From: Ameyamaea chiangmaiensis
GTDB taxonomy: Bacteria > Pseudomonadota > Alphaproteobacteria > Acetobacterales > Acetobacteraceae
Length of the DNA stretch: 64,000 bases
NCBI RefSeq assembly: GCF_013376175.1
Contig: NZ_JABXXR010000002.1
Coordinates: 1 to 64,000, forward strand
Direction of reading: 5' to 3'
Below the pieces are notes generated by a model. That model was not told the DNA's origin and searched no databases. It saw only the letters and a list, made by a program, of their open reading frames with translations. Made by a program: the position numbers and the translations under genes. This document shows, one piece after another, positions 8,407 through 17,623 of the stretch (the stretch's first letter is position 1; the number at the start of each line of letters is the position of its first letter).

Positions 8407-9819
8407 ATGATTTTCCACCATGCACTCGACTATCTCATGCTGGCGGGACGGATCGCGCTTGCCGTGGCCGTGACGCTGCATGTGCTGCGGACCAAGCGCG
8501 ACACGTCGGCCTCTATCGGATGGATCGGCATCGCCTGGATGATGCCGATCCTTGGCAGTGGCCTGTACGTGATGTTCGGCGTCAACCGCGTTCGACGTCT
8601 GGCCCGTAAGCTGGTGCGGCATCATCACTGGAACGCCGCCGCCACACCGGGCGAGCACAAATTCAAGGTGGAGGGTTCACTGGCGCCGCTGGCCCTGATG
8701 GTCGGCAAGCTGACCGAACGGCCGATCCTGCGCGGCAATCTGGTGCGTATGCTGCACGATGGTGATGAGGCCTATCCCCAGATGCTGGCCGCCATCGGAG
8801 AGGCACGGACATCGGTCCTGTTGTGTTCCTATATTTTTCGTGGCGACGCGATCGGGCAACAGTTCGTCGATGCGTTGATCGCGGCGCACCGGCGTGGGGT
8901 CATGGTGCGCGTTCTGGTCGACGGGATCGGGTCTGGGTATCTGCGCTGTCCCGTCGCGCGCGCGCTGGGCGCGGGTGGGGTGCCCTGCGGGCGGTTCATG
9001 CATTCCGTGTGGCCATGGCGCATGCCCTTCATCAACCTGCGTAATCACCGGAAAATTCTGGTGGTCGACGGGATGCTGGGTTTCATGGGCGGCCTGAATA
9101 TCGGCCAGGAGAATGTTCTGCGTCTAAAAACGCATGAACCGGTCGCCGACACCCATTTCAGGCTCGAAGGGCCCGTCGTCCGGCAATTGACCGAGGCTTT
9201 CGTTCGCGACTGGTCTTTTACGAAGGCCGAAGACCTCAGCGGGGAGGCGATCTATCCCGCCCTGACCCCGCGCGGTGAAGCGCCTGCTCGTATCGTGACT
9301 GCCGGGCCCGATGCCGATCTGGAAAAAATCGAATACGCGATGCTGCAGGCGATCTCCCTGTCGCGGCGTTCGGTGCGCCTGATGACGCCGTATTTCCTGC
9401 CTGATGATCGTTTCACGACAGAACTGGCACTGGCGTCGATGCGTGGGGTGGAGGTCGATATCGTCGTCCCCGCGCGCAGCAACCACGTCGTCATCGACTG
9501 GGCCCGCGATGCCGGGTTCAAGCCACTGCTGGATGCCGGGTGCCGCGTGTGGCTCGCGCGGGCGCCGTTCAACCATTCGAAACTGATGTGCGTCGATCGC
9601 GAGTGGAGTTTTGTCGGTAGCTCAAACCTGGACATTCGCAGCCTGCGCCTGAATTTCGAGATCAATCTCGAAGTGTACGACGAGGCGCAGACCCAGCGGA
9701 TCGACGGGTTCATTTGCGAGCATCGGCACAAGCGCCTGACGCACCACGACCTCGACAATCGTTCGACCCTGGTCAAGCTCCGCGACGCGAGCGCGCGCCT
9801 TATGCAGCCCTATTTGTGA
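8407..9819 (+). CDS. cls: Cardiolipin synthase
   Basis: A 470-residue membrane enzyme of the phospholipase D superfamily that joins two phosphatidylglycerol molecules to give cardiolipin and glycerol. Two N-terminal membrane helices (about residues 5-22 and 32-52) precede two PLD domains. Each has an HxKxxxxD motif: NHRKILVVDG with GGLNIG, and FNHSKLMCVDR with GSSNLD. The ATG at 8407 is chosen because the first helix begins right after it; upstream in-frame codons look non-coding. Its 3' end overlaps the convergent EEP-family gene by 10 bp. Confidence 0.92.
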   Translation: MIFHHALDYLMLAGRIALAVAVTLHVLRTKRDTSASIGWIGIAWMMPILGSGLYVMFGVNRVRRLARKLVRHHHWNAAATPGEHKFKVEGSLAPLALMVGKLTERPILRGNLVRMLHDGDEAYPQMLAAIGEARTSVLLCSYIFRGDAIGQQFVDALIAAHRRGVMVRVLVDGIGSGYLRCPVARALGAGGVPCGRFMHSVWPWRMPFINLRNHRKILVVDGMLGFMGGLNIGQENVLRLKTHEPVADTHFRLEGPVVRQLTEAFVRDWSFTKAEDLSGEAIYPALTPRGEAPARIVTAGPDADLEKIEYAMLQAISLSRRSVRLMTPYFLPDDRFTTELALASMRGVEVDIVVPARSNHVVIDWARDAGFKPLLDAGCRVWLARAPFNHSKLMCVDREWSFVGSSNLDIRSLRLNFEINLEVYDEAQTQRIDGFICEHRHKRLTHHDLDNRSTLVKLRDASARLMQPYL

Positions 9820-10472
9820 AGGCGCAGGATAACGGAAATCGGGAGATGATCGGAGGCGAAACGCTGCAGCACGTGCCGCTCGACGCAATCCAGACCGCGC
9901 GTCAGGCAACGATCGAGCCGGATCGGTACGACGTCCGCCATGCGATGTGTGGGCGAGCGCGGGCCTGAGTCGCGAAAGCCCGGGACCAGTGCCGGGCCGA
10001 CCAGGTTGAAATCGCCCAGGACCGCGGCATTGACCGGCAGGAGCTGAGCGATCCAGCGCAGTTGTCGCCGATTCAGGACCTGACCATGCGACAGATGGAC
10101 GTTGGCGACGGCAAAGCGCCCGCAATCGACGATCTGCGCGACCCGCCGGACGATCGTCCCGGAGGGCAGGGCGCAGGTGACGGGTGGTCGGACGAAGGGC
10201 TCGGGGCTCCAGCAGGCGACACCATGGATACGACCGGGCAGAGGGCTGCGCGCGTAATGGCCGCCGACCAGATCCTGGAGGCGGTCGATGTCGGTCGTTG
10301 CCTCCTGCATCAGCAACAGGTCCGGACGTTCGTCGGTGATCAGGCTGGCGACGTCGTGGGCCGTGGCGCCCGTCCGCCGCAGCAGGTTCCAACTGATGAT
10401 GTGAAATCCCGTCTGGCGATTGACCGTACGGCCCGGAGAGCGCGGGCGAAGGCCGCTGGACAGAGGATTCAT
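9810..10472 (-). CDS. Endonuclease/exonuclease/phosphatase (EEP) family protein
   Basis: A 220-residue member of the EEP superfamily (DNase I, exonuclease III and phosphodiesterase fold). The metal and catalytic motifs are in order: SWNLL near residue 28, LLLMQEA near residue 54, the GDFN motif near residue 155 and SDHLPI near the C-terminus. The substrate may be nucleic acid or a phospholipid headgroup; the sequence cannot decide. It lies downstream of the AI-2E-family transporter gene on the same strand, separated by 58 bp, and its end overlaps that of cls, read from the other strand. Confidence 0.85.
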   Translation of the reverse strand: MNPLSSGLRPRSPGRTVNRQTGFHIISWNLLRRTGATAHDVASLITDERPDLLLMQEATTDIDRLQDLVGGHYARSPLPGRIHGVACWSPEPFVRPPVTCALPSGTIVRRVAQIVDCGRFAVANVHLSHGQVLNRRQLRWIAQLLPVNAAVLGDFNLVGPALVPGFRDSGPRSPTHRMADVVPIRLDRCLTRGLDCVERHVLQRFASDHLPISVILRLHK

Positions 10473-10530
10473 GAGAGGGATTGCATGGTCTGGACAGCGG
10501 TTGTGTCAAGACCTTCGCCGGCATGGCTGG

Positions 10531-11577
10531 TCATCGGCGTGCCCCCACGGCGGTACGATGGGCCGCGAACTCGCTGATCAGCGTATAACCGAGCCCTAGC
10601 AGGACCGGACCGAGAAAGATCCCAAGTCCGCCGAATGCGACGACACCGCCCAGCACGCCCAACACGGTCAGCAGATACGGAAGCTGGGCGCCGCGTGCGA
10701 TGAACATCGGCCGGATAATATGATCGGCGCCGGAGATGGCGACGACACCGAACAGGGCCAGAAGGATACCCTTGACCAGGTGGTGCGTGGCGACCAGCCA
10801 GATCGCTGCGGGGGCCCAGACGATTGGCGCGCCGATCGGCAGGACCGACAGGAACGCCGCCAACGCGCCGAGCAACACGGCGCCGGGAAAGCCAGCCAGC
10901 GCCAGAGCGAGGCCTGTCAACAGTCCCTGGACGATCGCGGTGCCCAGAATACCGTAGACCGTGCCTTTGACCGTGCTGCTGATCAGGCGGAGCAGCCGGT
11001 CGCCGTAGGGGCCCGCGATACGGCGGATCACGGCAGCCGACGTCGCGCCGAGCCCGTCACCGCTCAGCCAGAAGAAGAACGCGATAAACAGCGCCATGAC
11101 GAGGTGCAGAGCACCGTTGGCCACCTGCATGAGAATGACGAGGCCCGAACGCGCGATCCGGCCGGCGTAGGGCTCCATCGTCTGCCCCAGGGCCCCGAGA
11201 TCATTGCCCCAGCGTGTCCAGTGCGTTTCGATCGCATGGCCCAGAAGCGGCATATGGGCAATTCGGTCGGGCAGGGGCGGCAGACGAAGGTCCTGGCTGA
11301 ACAGGGCCGACACGGTCTCGATCGTGTCGGGTGCGTCGGCGATGGCCGCCGACGTGATCAGCACCAGCGGCAGCACGATTCCCAAGGCACAGATCACCGT
11401 CAGGATCAGCGCGGCGACGACGGGGCGGACGCGTTTGCGCAGGGCGGTGAAGACCGGCCAGGTGACGAAGCTCAGGATCGCCGCCCACAGGATGGCGGAC
11501 ACGAAGGGACTGAGAACCAGAAAACACCCGTAGGCGACAGCGCCGATCAGGATGCCCATCATGATGCGTTCGATCAT
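10531..11577 (-). CDS. AI-2E transporter family (PerM-like) membrane protein
   Basis: A 348-residue integral membrane protein with about eight hydrophobic segments: an N-terminal pair, a long loop, and a C-terminal block containing PIGAPIVWAPAAIWL and the conserved ISGADHIIRPMFI segment. Family members are annotated as autoinducer-2 exporters but include Na/H antiporters and permeases of unknown cargo, so substrate assignment would be a guess. The ATG at 11577 gives MIERIMMGILIG, where the first helix begins; the frame is also open upstream. It is likely co-transcribed with the EEP gene. Confidence 0.85.
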   Translation of the reverse strand: MIERIMMGILIGAVAYGCFLVLSPFVSAILWAAILSFVTWPVFTALRKRVRPVVAALILTVICALGIVLPLVLITSAAIADAPDTIETVSALFSQDLRLPPLPDRIAHMPLLGHAIETHWTRWGNDLGALGQTMEPYAGRIARSGLVILMQVANGALHLVMALFIAFFFWLSGDGLGATSAAVIRRIAGPYGDRLLRLISSTVKGTVYGILGTAIVQGLLTGLALALAGFPGAVLLGALAAFLSVLPIGAPIVWAPAAIWLVATHHLVKGILLALFGVVAISGADHIIRPMFIARGAQLPYLLTVLGVLGGVVAFGGLGIFLGPVLLGLGYTLISEFAAHRTAVGARR

Positions 11578-11760
11578 GATACGAAGACGGCCATGGGGTC
11601 TGACGGGGTGGGGACGTCGATCATGGTGACACCCTGCCACGCGGAACGACTTTGCGCGACCGCGCCGTGGGGGCGGCCCGACGTGCCCCGATCGCTCTGG
11701 CGCGTGACCGGATAGGGTGCGATGCTCGGCGCCCCACGGTGAACAGCAAGACAGTATGCG

Positions 11761-12615
11761 ATGATGAACGCCCCCCTGATATCAGCCGAGTCCCTGAAAC
11801 GCTGCCTCGCCGAGTCCGATCTCGTCGTCGTGGATGCCACGACGCTTTTGCCCGGCGAGAGTTTCGACCCTGCCGCCGCGTTCGAGGCCGCGCATATCCC
11901 CGGGGCCCGGCGCTTCGAGGTCGACGGGTTTTCCGATCCGGACACGGCGCTGCCTCATATGGTGCCCTCGCAAGGCCGCTTTGCGCGCGCGTTCGCGGCC
12001 CTCGGCGTCACGAACGCGAGCCGGGTCGTGGTGTACGACCAGACGGGTGTTGCCTCCGCCAGCCGTGCCTGGTGGTTGATGCGTCTGTTCGGTCACGATG
12101 CGGTTCAGGTGCTCGACGGCGGATTTCCGGCATGGCAGACCGCTGGGGGGGAGACCGAGAGTGGCCCGCCGCCCACGGCGACGAAGGGTCACTACGTTGC
12201 CGCGCCGCGTTTCCACCGGCTGGCCGGTATGGGCGATATGCTCGGTTATGTCCGCGATGGGTCGGCAACGATTCTGGATGCTCGGGGGCTGGCGCGTTTC
12301 ACCGCCGACGTGGCCGAGCCGCGTCCGGGCGTGCGCGGCGGCCATATGCCGGGCGCGCGTTGTGTCCCCTATCAGACCGTTCTGGATGCGCATCAGTGTT
12401 TCCGGAGCCCGGACGAGTTGCGCGCCCTGTTTGGCGAAAAGGGCGTTCGTGAGGATCGACCGGTGGTCACGACCTGCGGTTCGGGCCTAACGGCCTCTGT
12501 TCTGGCGCTGGCCCTCGAGCTTGCAGGCTTCGATCATGCCGCACTGTATGACGGGTCGTGGGCGGAGTGGGGCAGCGCCACGGACACGCCGGTCGAGACG
12601 GGAGGCGCGGCATGA
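11761..12615 (+). CDS. sseA: 3-mercaptopyruvate sulfurtransferase
   Basis: A 284-residue two-domain rhodanese-type enzyme that transfers sulfur from 3-mercaptopyruvate to thiol acceptors or cyanide. The N-terminal rhodanese domain (about 1-130) is non-catalytic, and the C-terminal domain has the persulfide Cys239 in CGSGLTA, the loop typical of SseA rather than thiosulfate sulfurtransferase. It overlaps metC by four bases (ATGA at 12612-12615), which ties it to sulfur amino-acid metabolism. Two adjacent ATG codons (11761 and 11764) could both serve as start. Confidence 0.93.
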   Translation: MMNAPLISAESLKRCLAESDLVVVDATTLLPGESFDPAAAFEAAHIPGARRFEVDGFSDPDTALPHMVPSQGRFARAFAALGVTNASRVVVYDQTGVASASRAWWLMRLFGHDAVQVLDGGFPAWQTAGGETESGPPPTATKGHYVAAPRFHRLAGMGDMLGYVRDGSATILDARGLARFTADVAEPRPGVRGGHMPGARCVPYQTVLDAHQCFRSPDELRALFGEKGVREDRPVVTTCGSGLTASVLALALELAGFDHAALYDGSWAEWGSATDTPVETGGAA

Positions 12616-13847
12616 GCGCGGCGGACGATCCGGACGCGCGGGCCGTCTCGTCCGGCTGGTCCGCCCTGGCCACGCGTCTGGTTCAGGCCGGTCGCCCGGA
12701 AACGCTGGATGAGGCCGGCAGTCTGGTCAATGCGCCGGTCAGCCGGGGATCGACCATCCTGTTTCCATCCATCGACGCCATGCAGTCGACCGGCCGACGG
12801 AAATACGATCACGTGCCGATCTATGGGGCGATGGGGTCGGACAGCCAGCATCGTCTCGAAGACGCGATTGCGGCGGTCGAGGGTGGCACGCACGCGCAGG
12901 TCGTCTCGTCCGGTCTGGCGGCCTGCACTACGGCGCTGCTGACGTTTCTTTCAGCGGGCGATCACTGCCTGATCCCGGACAGTGTCTACGGCCCGACCCG
13001 CCGTTTCGCGTCCACGATGCTGCGTCGCCTTGGGATCGAGACGAGCTACTACCCCCCGCTTGCCACCGGCGAGGAGATACGGTTGCTGCTGCGTCCCAAC
13101 ACGACGGTCGTCTTTGCCGAAAGCCCCGGCAGCCACACGTTCGAGGTGCAGGACGTGCCGATGCTCGCCAATCTTGCGCATGAGCATAGGGCCTTGCTGC
13201 TGCTGGACAATACGTGGGGCATCGGGGCGTTCCAGCCGTTCGCCCATGGCGTCGACGTCTCGATCCAGGCATTGACCAAGTATCCCGCGGGTCACTCCGA
13301 CGCCATCATCGGCGCGATTACGGTTGCGCAGGAACCTCTGTGGCACCGGCTGCGCGACAGCGCCATCCAGTTGGGCCAGCTGGCCGGCCCAGACGAGTGC
13401 TGGCTGACGCTGCGTGGTCTGCGGACCATGGGCGTGCGCCTGGAGCGTCAGTCGCGCAGCGCCTTGACCGTCGCGCGGTGGCTGACGACGCGACCCGAAG
13501 TCGCGCGCGTGCTGCATCCGGCCCTGCCGGACTGTCCAGGGCACGCGATATGGCAACGTGATTTTACAGCCGCGAGCGCGCTGTTCGGTGTCGTGCTGCG
13601 CCCGGACTACGGCGCGCGTGCGATGGGGGACATGATCGACGCCCTGGCAATGTTCGGCCTGGGGGCTTCGTGGGGCGGCTATGAAAGTCTCGTGCTGCCG
13701 ACCACGGACGGCATCGTGCGCTCGACCGCGGGCTCCGGGCTCGAGGGGCCCGCGTTTCGCCTCCATATTGGACTGGAGGATCCGGCCGACCTGATCGACG
13801 ATCTCAAAGGTGGATTCGCGGTCCTGCAGGAATCCAGTCTGGGCTGA
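12612..13847 (+). CDS. metC: Cystathionine beta-lyase
   Basis: A 411-residue PLP enzyme of the Cys/Met metabolism class. It cleaves cystathionine to homocysteine, pyruvate and ammonia in methionine synthesis. The PLP lysine is in QALTKYPAGHSDAIIG, and VVSSGLAACTTALLTFL and LLLDNTWGIGAFQPFAHGVD are the cofactor-binding neighbourhoods typical of MetC. The C-terminal GLGASWGGYESLVLP also fits cystathionine beta-lyase better than gamma-synthase. It starts within the sseA stop codon, and its end is only 5 bp from the convergent comM gene. Confidence 0.92.
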   Translation: MSAADDPDARAVSSGWSALATRLVQAGRPETLDEAGSLVNAPVSRGSTILFPSIDAMQSTGRRKYDHVPIYGAMGSDSQHRLEDAIAAVEGGTHAQVVSSGLAACTTALLTFLSAGDHCLIPDSVYGPTRRFASTMLRRLGIETSYYPPLATGEEIRLLLRPNTTVVFAESPGSHTFEVQDVPMLANLAHEHRALLLLDNTWGIGAFQPFAHGVDVSIQALTKYPAGHSDAIIGAITVAQEPLWHRLRDSAIQLGQLAGPDECWLTLRGLRTMGVRLERQSRSALTVARWLTTRPEVARVLHPALPDCPGHAIWQRDFTAASALFGVVLRPDYGARAMGDMIDALAMFGLGASWGGYESLVLPTTDGIVRSTAGSGLEGPAFRLHIGLEDPADLIDDLKGGFAVLQESSLG

Positions 13848-13852
13848 TACCC

Positions 13853-15352
13853 TTACGCGGAGCGGGTCGAGGCCCGGTGGCGGAAGCTCAGCGCTTCGGC
13901 CAGATGGTCGGGGCGCACCTCCTGACAGGCGGCCAGATCGGCGATCGTGCGCGCGACCCGGAACAGCCGCGTAAAGCCACGGGCCGAGAGACCGAATCGG
14001 CCTCCAGCGTCCTCGGCCAGTGTTCGGGCGGCCGCCGTCATCTCGAAGGAATCGGGCGACGCGTGTGCGTTGCACAGATCGGGGTGCCGGGCATATTGCC
14101 GCGCGCGGGCCGCCTCGACGCGAGCACGCACGAGGGCGCTCGTCTCACCGGGCGGGCTGCGCAGGAACTCGGCCGGTGTGGCGGCCGTGACTGGCACGAC
14201 GAGATCGAGCCTGTCCATGAGGGGGCCGGAGATACGCGCCTGATAGTCCGTGCCGCACCGGGTGATCCGGCTGCACTGCCGCTCCGGATCACCCAGATAC
14301 CCGCAGCGACAGGGGTTCATGGCCGCCACGAGCTGGAAGCGGGCGGGATAGGTGACGTGCGCTCGGGCGCGCGCGATCGTCATGCGCCCCGTTTCCAGCG
14401 GTTGGCGCAACGACTCAAGACAGGCGCGCGAGAACTCCGGCAGTTCATCGAGAAACAGGACGCCGTGATGGGCGAGGCTGACGTCCCCGGGTCTTGCCCT
14501 GGCACCCCCGCCCACCAGCGCCGGAAGCGATGCCGAGTGATGCGGATCACGAAAGCTCGGGCGACGGATCGGGTAGCCATCCGGAAGCGCATTGGCGGCG
14601 CTGTGGATGCGCGTGACCTCGAGCACCTGTGCCGCTGTCAGGTCCGGCAGTATGCCCGGCAGCCGTGCGGCCAGCATGGACTTGCCGGCACCCGGCGGTC
14701 CCGACAGCAGCAACGAGTGGCCACCCGCGGCTGCAATCTCCAGAGCTCGGCGTGCGACCGCCATGCCGCGCACGTCGCTGAGATCGGGCTGTGGCGGCAC
14801 GGGCCTGAGGGCTGGCAGTTCCACGGGCGCCAGCACCTGCGTGCCCCGAAAGTGATTGATCAGCGCCTGAAGATCAGGGGGCGCCAGCACGTCGATGTGC
14901 TCGCCCGCCCATCGTGCCTCGCTGCCCTGTGGCCCGGGACAGATAAGTCCCAGACCGTCCTCGGCCGCGCCGATCGCCGCGGACAGGACGCCGGACACCG
15001 GATTGAGCGTGCCGTCCAGAGACAGTTCGCCGACCGCGGCAAAGCGGCTGCACTGTTCGTGCGACACGACGCCCATGCCGGCAAGCAGAGCCAGCGCGAT
15101 CGGCAGATCGAAATGCGACCCCTCCTTCAACAGATCGGCGGGGACGAGATTGATCAGGATGCGTTTGGGTGGAAGCGCCAGACCCATGGCAGTGAGGGCG
15201 GCGCGCACGCGTTCGCGTGCCTCGCCCACCGCCTTGTCCGCCAGGCCGACGATCAGAAACGCGGGCAGGCCATTGGCGATCTGCACCTCGACACCGACCG
15301 GAACGGCGTCGATGCCCGCGAACGCGAAGCTCTGGACCCGCGTGATGCTCAT
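13853..15352 (-). CDS. comM: ComM/YifB family Mg-chelatase-like AAA+ ATPase
   Basis: A 499-residue AAA+ protein of the YifB/ComM family. ComM is a hexameric helicase that promotes branch migration during natural transformation; the role in other bacteria is less clear. The start at 15352 gives MSITRVQSFAFAGIDAVPV, the canonical family N-terminus. An N-terminal Lon-protease-like domain (about 1-180) precedes the Walker A motif GPPGAGKSM, Walker B VLFLDELPEF and the Cys-containing NPCRCGYLGDPERQC segment. The open frame extends upstream across an inverted repeat, but that part is unlikely to be translated. Confidence 0.92.
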   Translation of the reverse strand: MSITRVQSFAFAGIDAVPVGVEVQIANGLPAFLIVGLADKAVGEARERVRAALTAMGLALPPKRILINLVPADLLKEGSHFDLPIALALLAGMGVVSHEQCSRFAAVGELSLDGTLNPVSGVLSAAIGAAEDGLGLICPGPQGSEARWAGEHIDVLAPPDLQALINHFRGTQVLAPVELPALRPVPPQPDLSDVRGMAVARRALEIAAAGGHSLLLSGPPGAGKSMLAARLPGILPDLTAAQVLEVTRIHSAANALPDGYPIRRPSFRDPHHSASLPALVGGGARARPGDVSLAHHGVLFLDELPEFSRACLESLRQPLETGRMTIARARAHVTYPARFQLVAAMNPCRCGYLGDPERQCSRITRCGTDYQARISGPLMDRLDLVVPVTAATPAEFLRSPPGETSALVRARVEAARARQYARHPDLCNAHASPDSFEMTAAARTLAEDAGGRFGLSARGFTRLFRVARTIADLAACQEVRPDHLAEALSFRHRASTRSA

Positions 15353-15377
15353 GCCGAAAATCGGGTGGTGAGGTGGC

Positions 15378-15419
15378 ACAGCATGATCGTCCTTTCGTCT
15401 GTCAGGACGATCATGCTGT
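15378..15419. repeat. Perfect 16-bp inverted repeat upstream of comM
   Basis: Arms 15378-15393 and 15404-15419 are perfect reverse complements with a 10-base loop. No T-run follows on either strand, so it is not an intrinsic terminator. It lies 26 bp before the comM start and 59 bp after the serA stop, as read on the minus strand. Confidence 0.85.
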
Positions 15420-15421
15420 AA

Positions 15422-15435
15422 GTTCATTGATGAAC
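15422..15435. repeat. Short perfect palindrome GTTCAT-TG-ATGAAC
   Basis: Six-base arms (15422-15427 and 15430-15435) around a TG centre, next to the larger repeat. The size fits a dimeric regulator half-site pair, but no protein can be named. Confidence 0.5.
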
Positions 15436-15436
15436 G

Positions 15437-15469
15437 GTTAACATCGACGATCTGTCCGTCAACGTTAAC
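15437..15469. repeat. Imperfect inverted repeat bounded by GTTAAC
   Basis: Arms 15437-15449 and 15457-15469 pair with two mismatches and both end in GTTAAC. It is the third palindrome in a row in the serA-comM gap and ends 10 bp before the serA stop codon. Confidence 0.5.
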
Positions 15470-15478
15470 GGCCCCGCG

Positions 15479-16735
15479 TCAGACCTGCTGGTAGAGCAAC
15501 CGGGCCCGGATGGTGCACTCCAGCGCGCGCAGACGATCGAGGATACGATCCTCCCGACCACGGTCGCGACCGGTATCCGCCTCGACCACGACATACCCGA
15601 GCTCGCCCTGCGTTTGCAGATATTGCGCGGTCACGTTGCAGTCTTCCGACGAGAAGATCTCATTGATCTGGCGCATGATGCCGGGAACGTTGCGATGGAC
15701 GTGCATGAAGCGCGTTCCACGCGGGCTCTCGGGCAACTGGACCGGCGGGAAGTTCACGGCACCGAGGGTGGAGCCGATATCGGAGTATTCGACCAGCTTG
15801 CGCGCGACCTCAACGCCGATCCGCTCTTGCGCTTCGGCTGTCGAGCCGCCGATGTGCGGTGACAGGATGACGTTGTCGAGCCCCTGCAGTGGAGACGTGA
15901 ACCGCTCGGACGCGCCTTTCGGCTCGACCGGAAAGACGTCGACCGCCGCGCCCAGAAGGTGGCCGCTTTTCAGTGCGTCGGCCAGAGCGTCCAGATCGAC
16001 GACGGTCCCGCGCGCATTGTTCAATAGGAACGAGCCCGGCTTCATCGCCGCGATCTGCTCCGCGCCGATCAGATTCCGAGTGCCGTCCGTCTGCGGCACG
16101 TGCAGCGTCACCACGTCGCTCTGGCCGAGCAGTTCGTTCAGCGATGCGACGGGCGTCGCGTTCCCATGGGGCAGCTTGTCGATCAGGTCGTAGTAGATCA
16201 CGCGCATACCGAAGGCCTCGGCCAGTACCGACAACTGCGACCCGATCGAGCCATAGCCCACGATACCCAGCGTCTTGCCGCGCACTTCCCAGCTGTTCGT
16301 GGCGGACTTGTCCCACCCGCCCTGGTGGCAGGCGGCGGACTTCGGAACGATACGGCGCATCAGCATCACGACCTCGCCCATCACCAACTCGGCGACGGAA
16401 CGTGTGTTGCTGAACGGCGCGTTGAAGACGGGAATGCCTTCGTTGCGCGCATGTTCAAGGTCGACCTGGTTCGTGCCGATGCAAAAGCACCCGACCGCCA
16501 TGAGACGATCGGCCGCGCGCAGCATCTCTGCGGTCAGTTGCGTCCGTGACCGGATGCCGACGATGTGCGTGCCCTCAAGGGCCTCGCGCAGGGCATCGCC
16601 CTCGAGTGCCTTCGGCAGGCGGACGACGTTCTCGTAACCGTTGGCACGGAGGAACGCGACCGCACTGTCGTGGATGCCCTCCAGAAGCAGGATACGGATC
16701 TTGTCCTTGGGCAGCGACAGTTGGGCAGTCATCAT
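15479..16735 (-). CDS. serA: D-3-phosphoglycerate dehydrogenase
   Basis: A 418-residue NAD-dependent enzyme making 3-phosphohydroxypyruvate, the first step of serine synthesis. The sequence follows E. coli SerA closely: GCFCIGTNQVDL, NAPFSNTRSVAELV, the NAD-binding GIVGYGSIGSQ, the catalytic Arg/Glu/His region (NARGTVVD, SPHIGGSTAEAQ) and a C-terminal ACT domain (about 345-418) for serine feedback. A GGAG ribosome binding site precedes the start at 16735. hisN lies upstream on the same strand with a 93-bp gap. Confidence 0.96.
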   Translation of the reverse strand: MMTAQLSLPKDKIRILLLEGIHDSAVAFLRANGYENVVRLPKALEGDALREALEGTHIVGIRSRTQLTAEMLRAADRLMAVGCFCIGTNQVDLEHARNEGIPVFNAPFSNTRSVAELVMGEVVMLMRRIVPKSAACHQGGWDKSATNSWEVRGKTLGIVGYGSIGSQLSVLAEAFGMRVIYYDLIDKLPHGNATPVASLNELLGQSDVVTLHVPQTDGTRNLIGAEQIAAMKPGSFLLNNARGTVVDLDALADALKSGHLLGAAVDVFPVEPKGASERFTSPLQGLDNVILSPHIGGSTAEAQERIGVEVARKLVEYSDIGSTLGAVNFPPVQLPESPRGTRFMHVHRNVPGIMRQINEIFSSEDCNVTAQYLQTQGELGYVVVEADTGRDRGREDRILDRLRALECTIRARLLYQQV

Positions 16736-16828
16736 CTCGGCTCCGGTGTCGATCGGGAAGCGATGCCCTATCCGATCGGCGCGGAAATTTCCAGACCTGC
16801 CGTATACACCCGTGCCGGTCGCCGCCCC

Positions 16829-17623
16829 TCAGCCGCGCGACAGCAGAGCCGTCGCCGGGGCAAGCAGCGCCGGATCTCCGACCGCCAGGACGGACCCGTC
16901 GCCCTGTGCGGACAGGGGCGCGCCGCTCCAGTCCGTGATGCGGCCGCCAGCGCCCTCCACCACTGGCACAAGCGCCGCCCAGTCCCATATCTTCATCCCG
17001 CATTCCGCGACGACGTCCACATGCCCAAGCGCAAGCAGCCCGTAGGTGTAGCAATCCCCCCCCCATGTGGTGCGGCGTGTGGCGCCCTGAAGCGAGGGCC
17101 AGTGCGCCGACGGTGCGGCGGCCAGCATTTCCGGCGACGTGCACGACAGTTCCGCGGCGTCGAGGTGCGGGCACGGACGGGTCTGGGCGCGCTCATCCCC
17201 CCACGGCCCGCGATAGCGCGTGGCAGCACCCGAGACACCGATCCAGCGTTCGCCTGTCATCGGCTGATCGATCACCCCGAGGACCGGGCGCCCCTCGTGC
17301 AACAAGGCGATCAGCGTGCCGAAGCTCGGCCGGCCGGTGACAAAGGCGCGCGTGCCGTCGATCGGGTCCAGAACCCAGCACCAGGAGGCCTCGGGGCGCT
17401 CATGGCCGAATTCTTCGCCCAGAATCCCGTGGTCGGGCAGACGCTCGGCAATGACGGCGCGAAGGGCACGTTCGGCGGTGCGGTCGGCAATCGTGACCGG
17501 GCTGTCGTCGGACTTGTCGTCGACGGCGAGGCGCGACCGAAACAGGGGCCGGATGACAGCACCCGCCACGTCCGCCGCGGCTTCCGCGACCTTGAGAAAA
17601 CGCTCGGAATCGAAAGTCGTCAT
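16829..17623 (-). CDS. hisN: Histidinol-phosphatase, inositol monophosphatase type
   Basis: A 264-residue Mg-dependent phosphatase of the inositol monophosphatase fold, most like the HisN class that hydrolyses histidinol phosphate in histidine synthesis. Metal-binding motifs are ILGEEFGHE near residue 70, WVLDPIDGTRAF near residue 84 and WDWAALVPVVEGAGG near residue 214. Close relatives acting on other phosphomonoesters (IMPase, CysQ) share these motifs, so the substrate is inferred. Its ATG overlaps the stop of the upstream diheme cytochrome gene (ATGA), so the two are translated together. Confidence 0.85.
   Translation of the reverse strand: MTTFDSERFLKVAEAAADVAGAVIRPLFRSRLAVDDKSDDSPVTIADRTAERALRAVIAERLPDHGILGEEFGHERPEASWCWVLDPIDGTRAFVTGRPSFGTLIALLHEGRPVLGVIDQPMTGERWIGVSGAATRYRGPWGDERAQTRPCPHLDAAELSCTSPEMLAAAPSAHWPSLQGATRRTTWGGDCYTYGLLALGHVDVVAECGMKIWDWAALVPVVEGAGGRITDWSGAPLSAQGDGSVLAVGDPALLAPATALLSRG

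Noticed and set aside
11642-11675. GGAAC followed by CGTG upstream of sseA as a stress promoter
   Set aside because: The spacer is 18 and the -10 element is not CGTT. Evidence is too weak.
15378-15419. Reading the 16-bp inverted repeat as a serA terminator
   Set aside because: No T-run follows it on either strand. I list it as an inverted repeat of unknown role instead.
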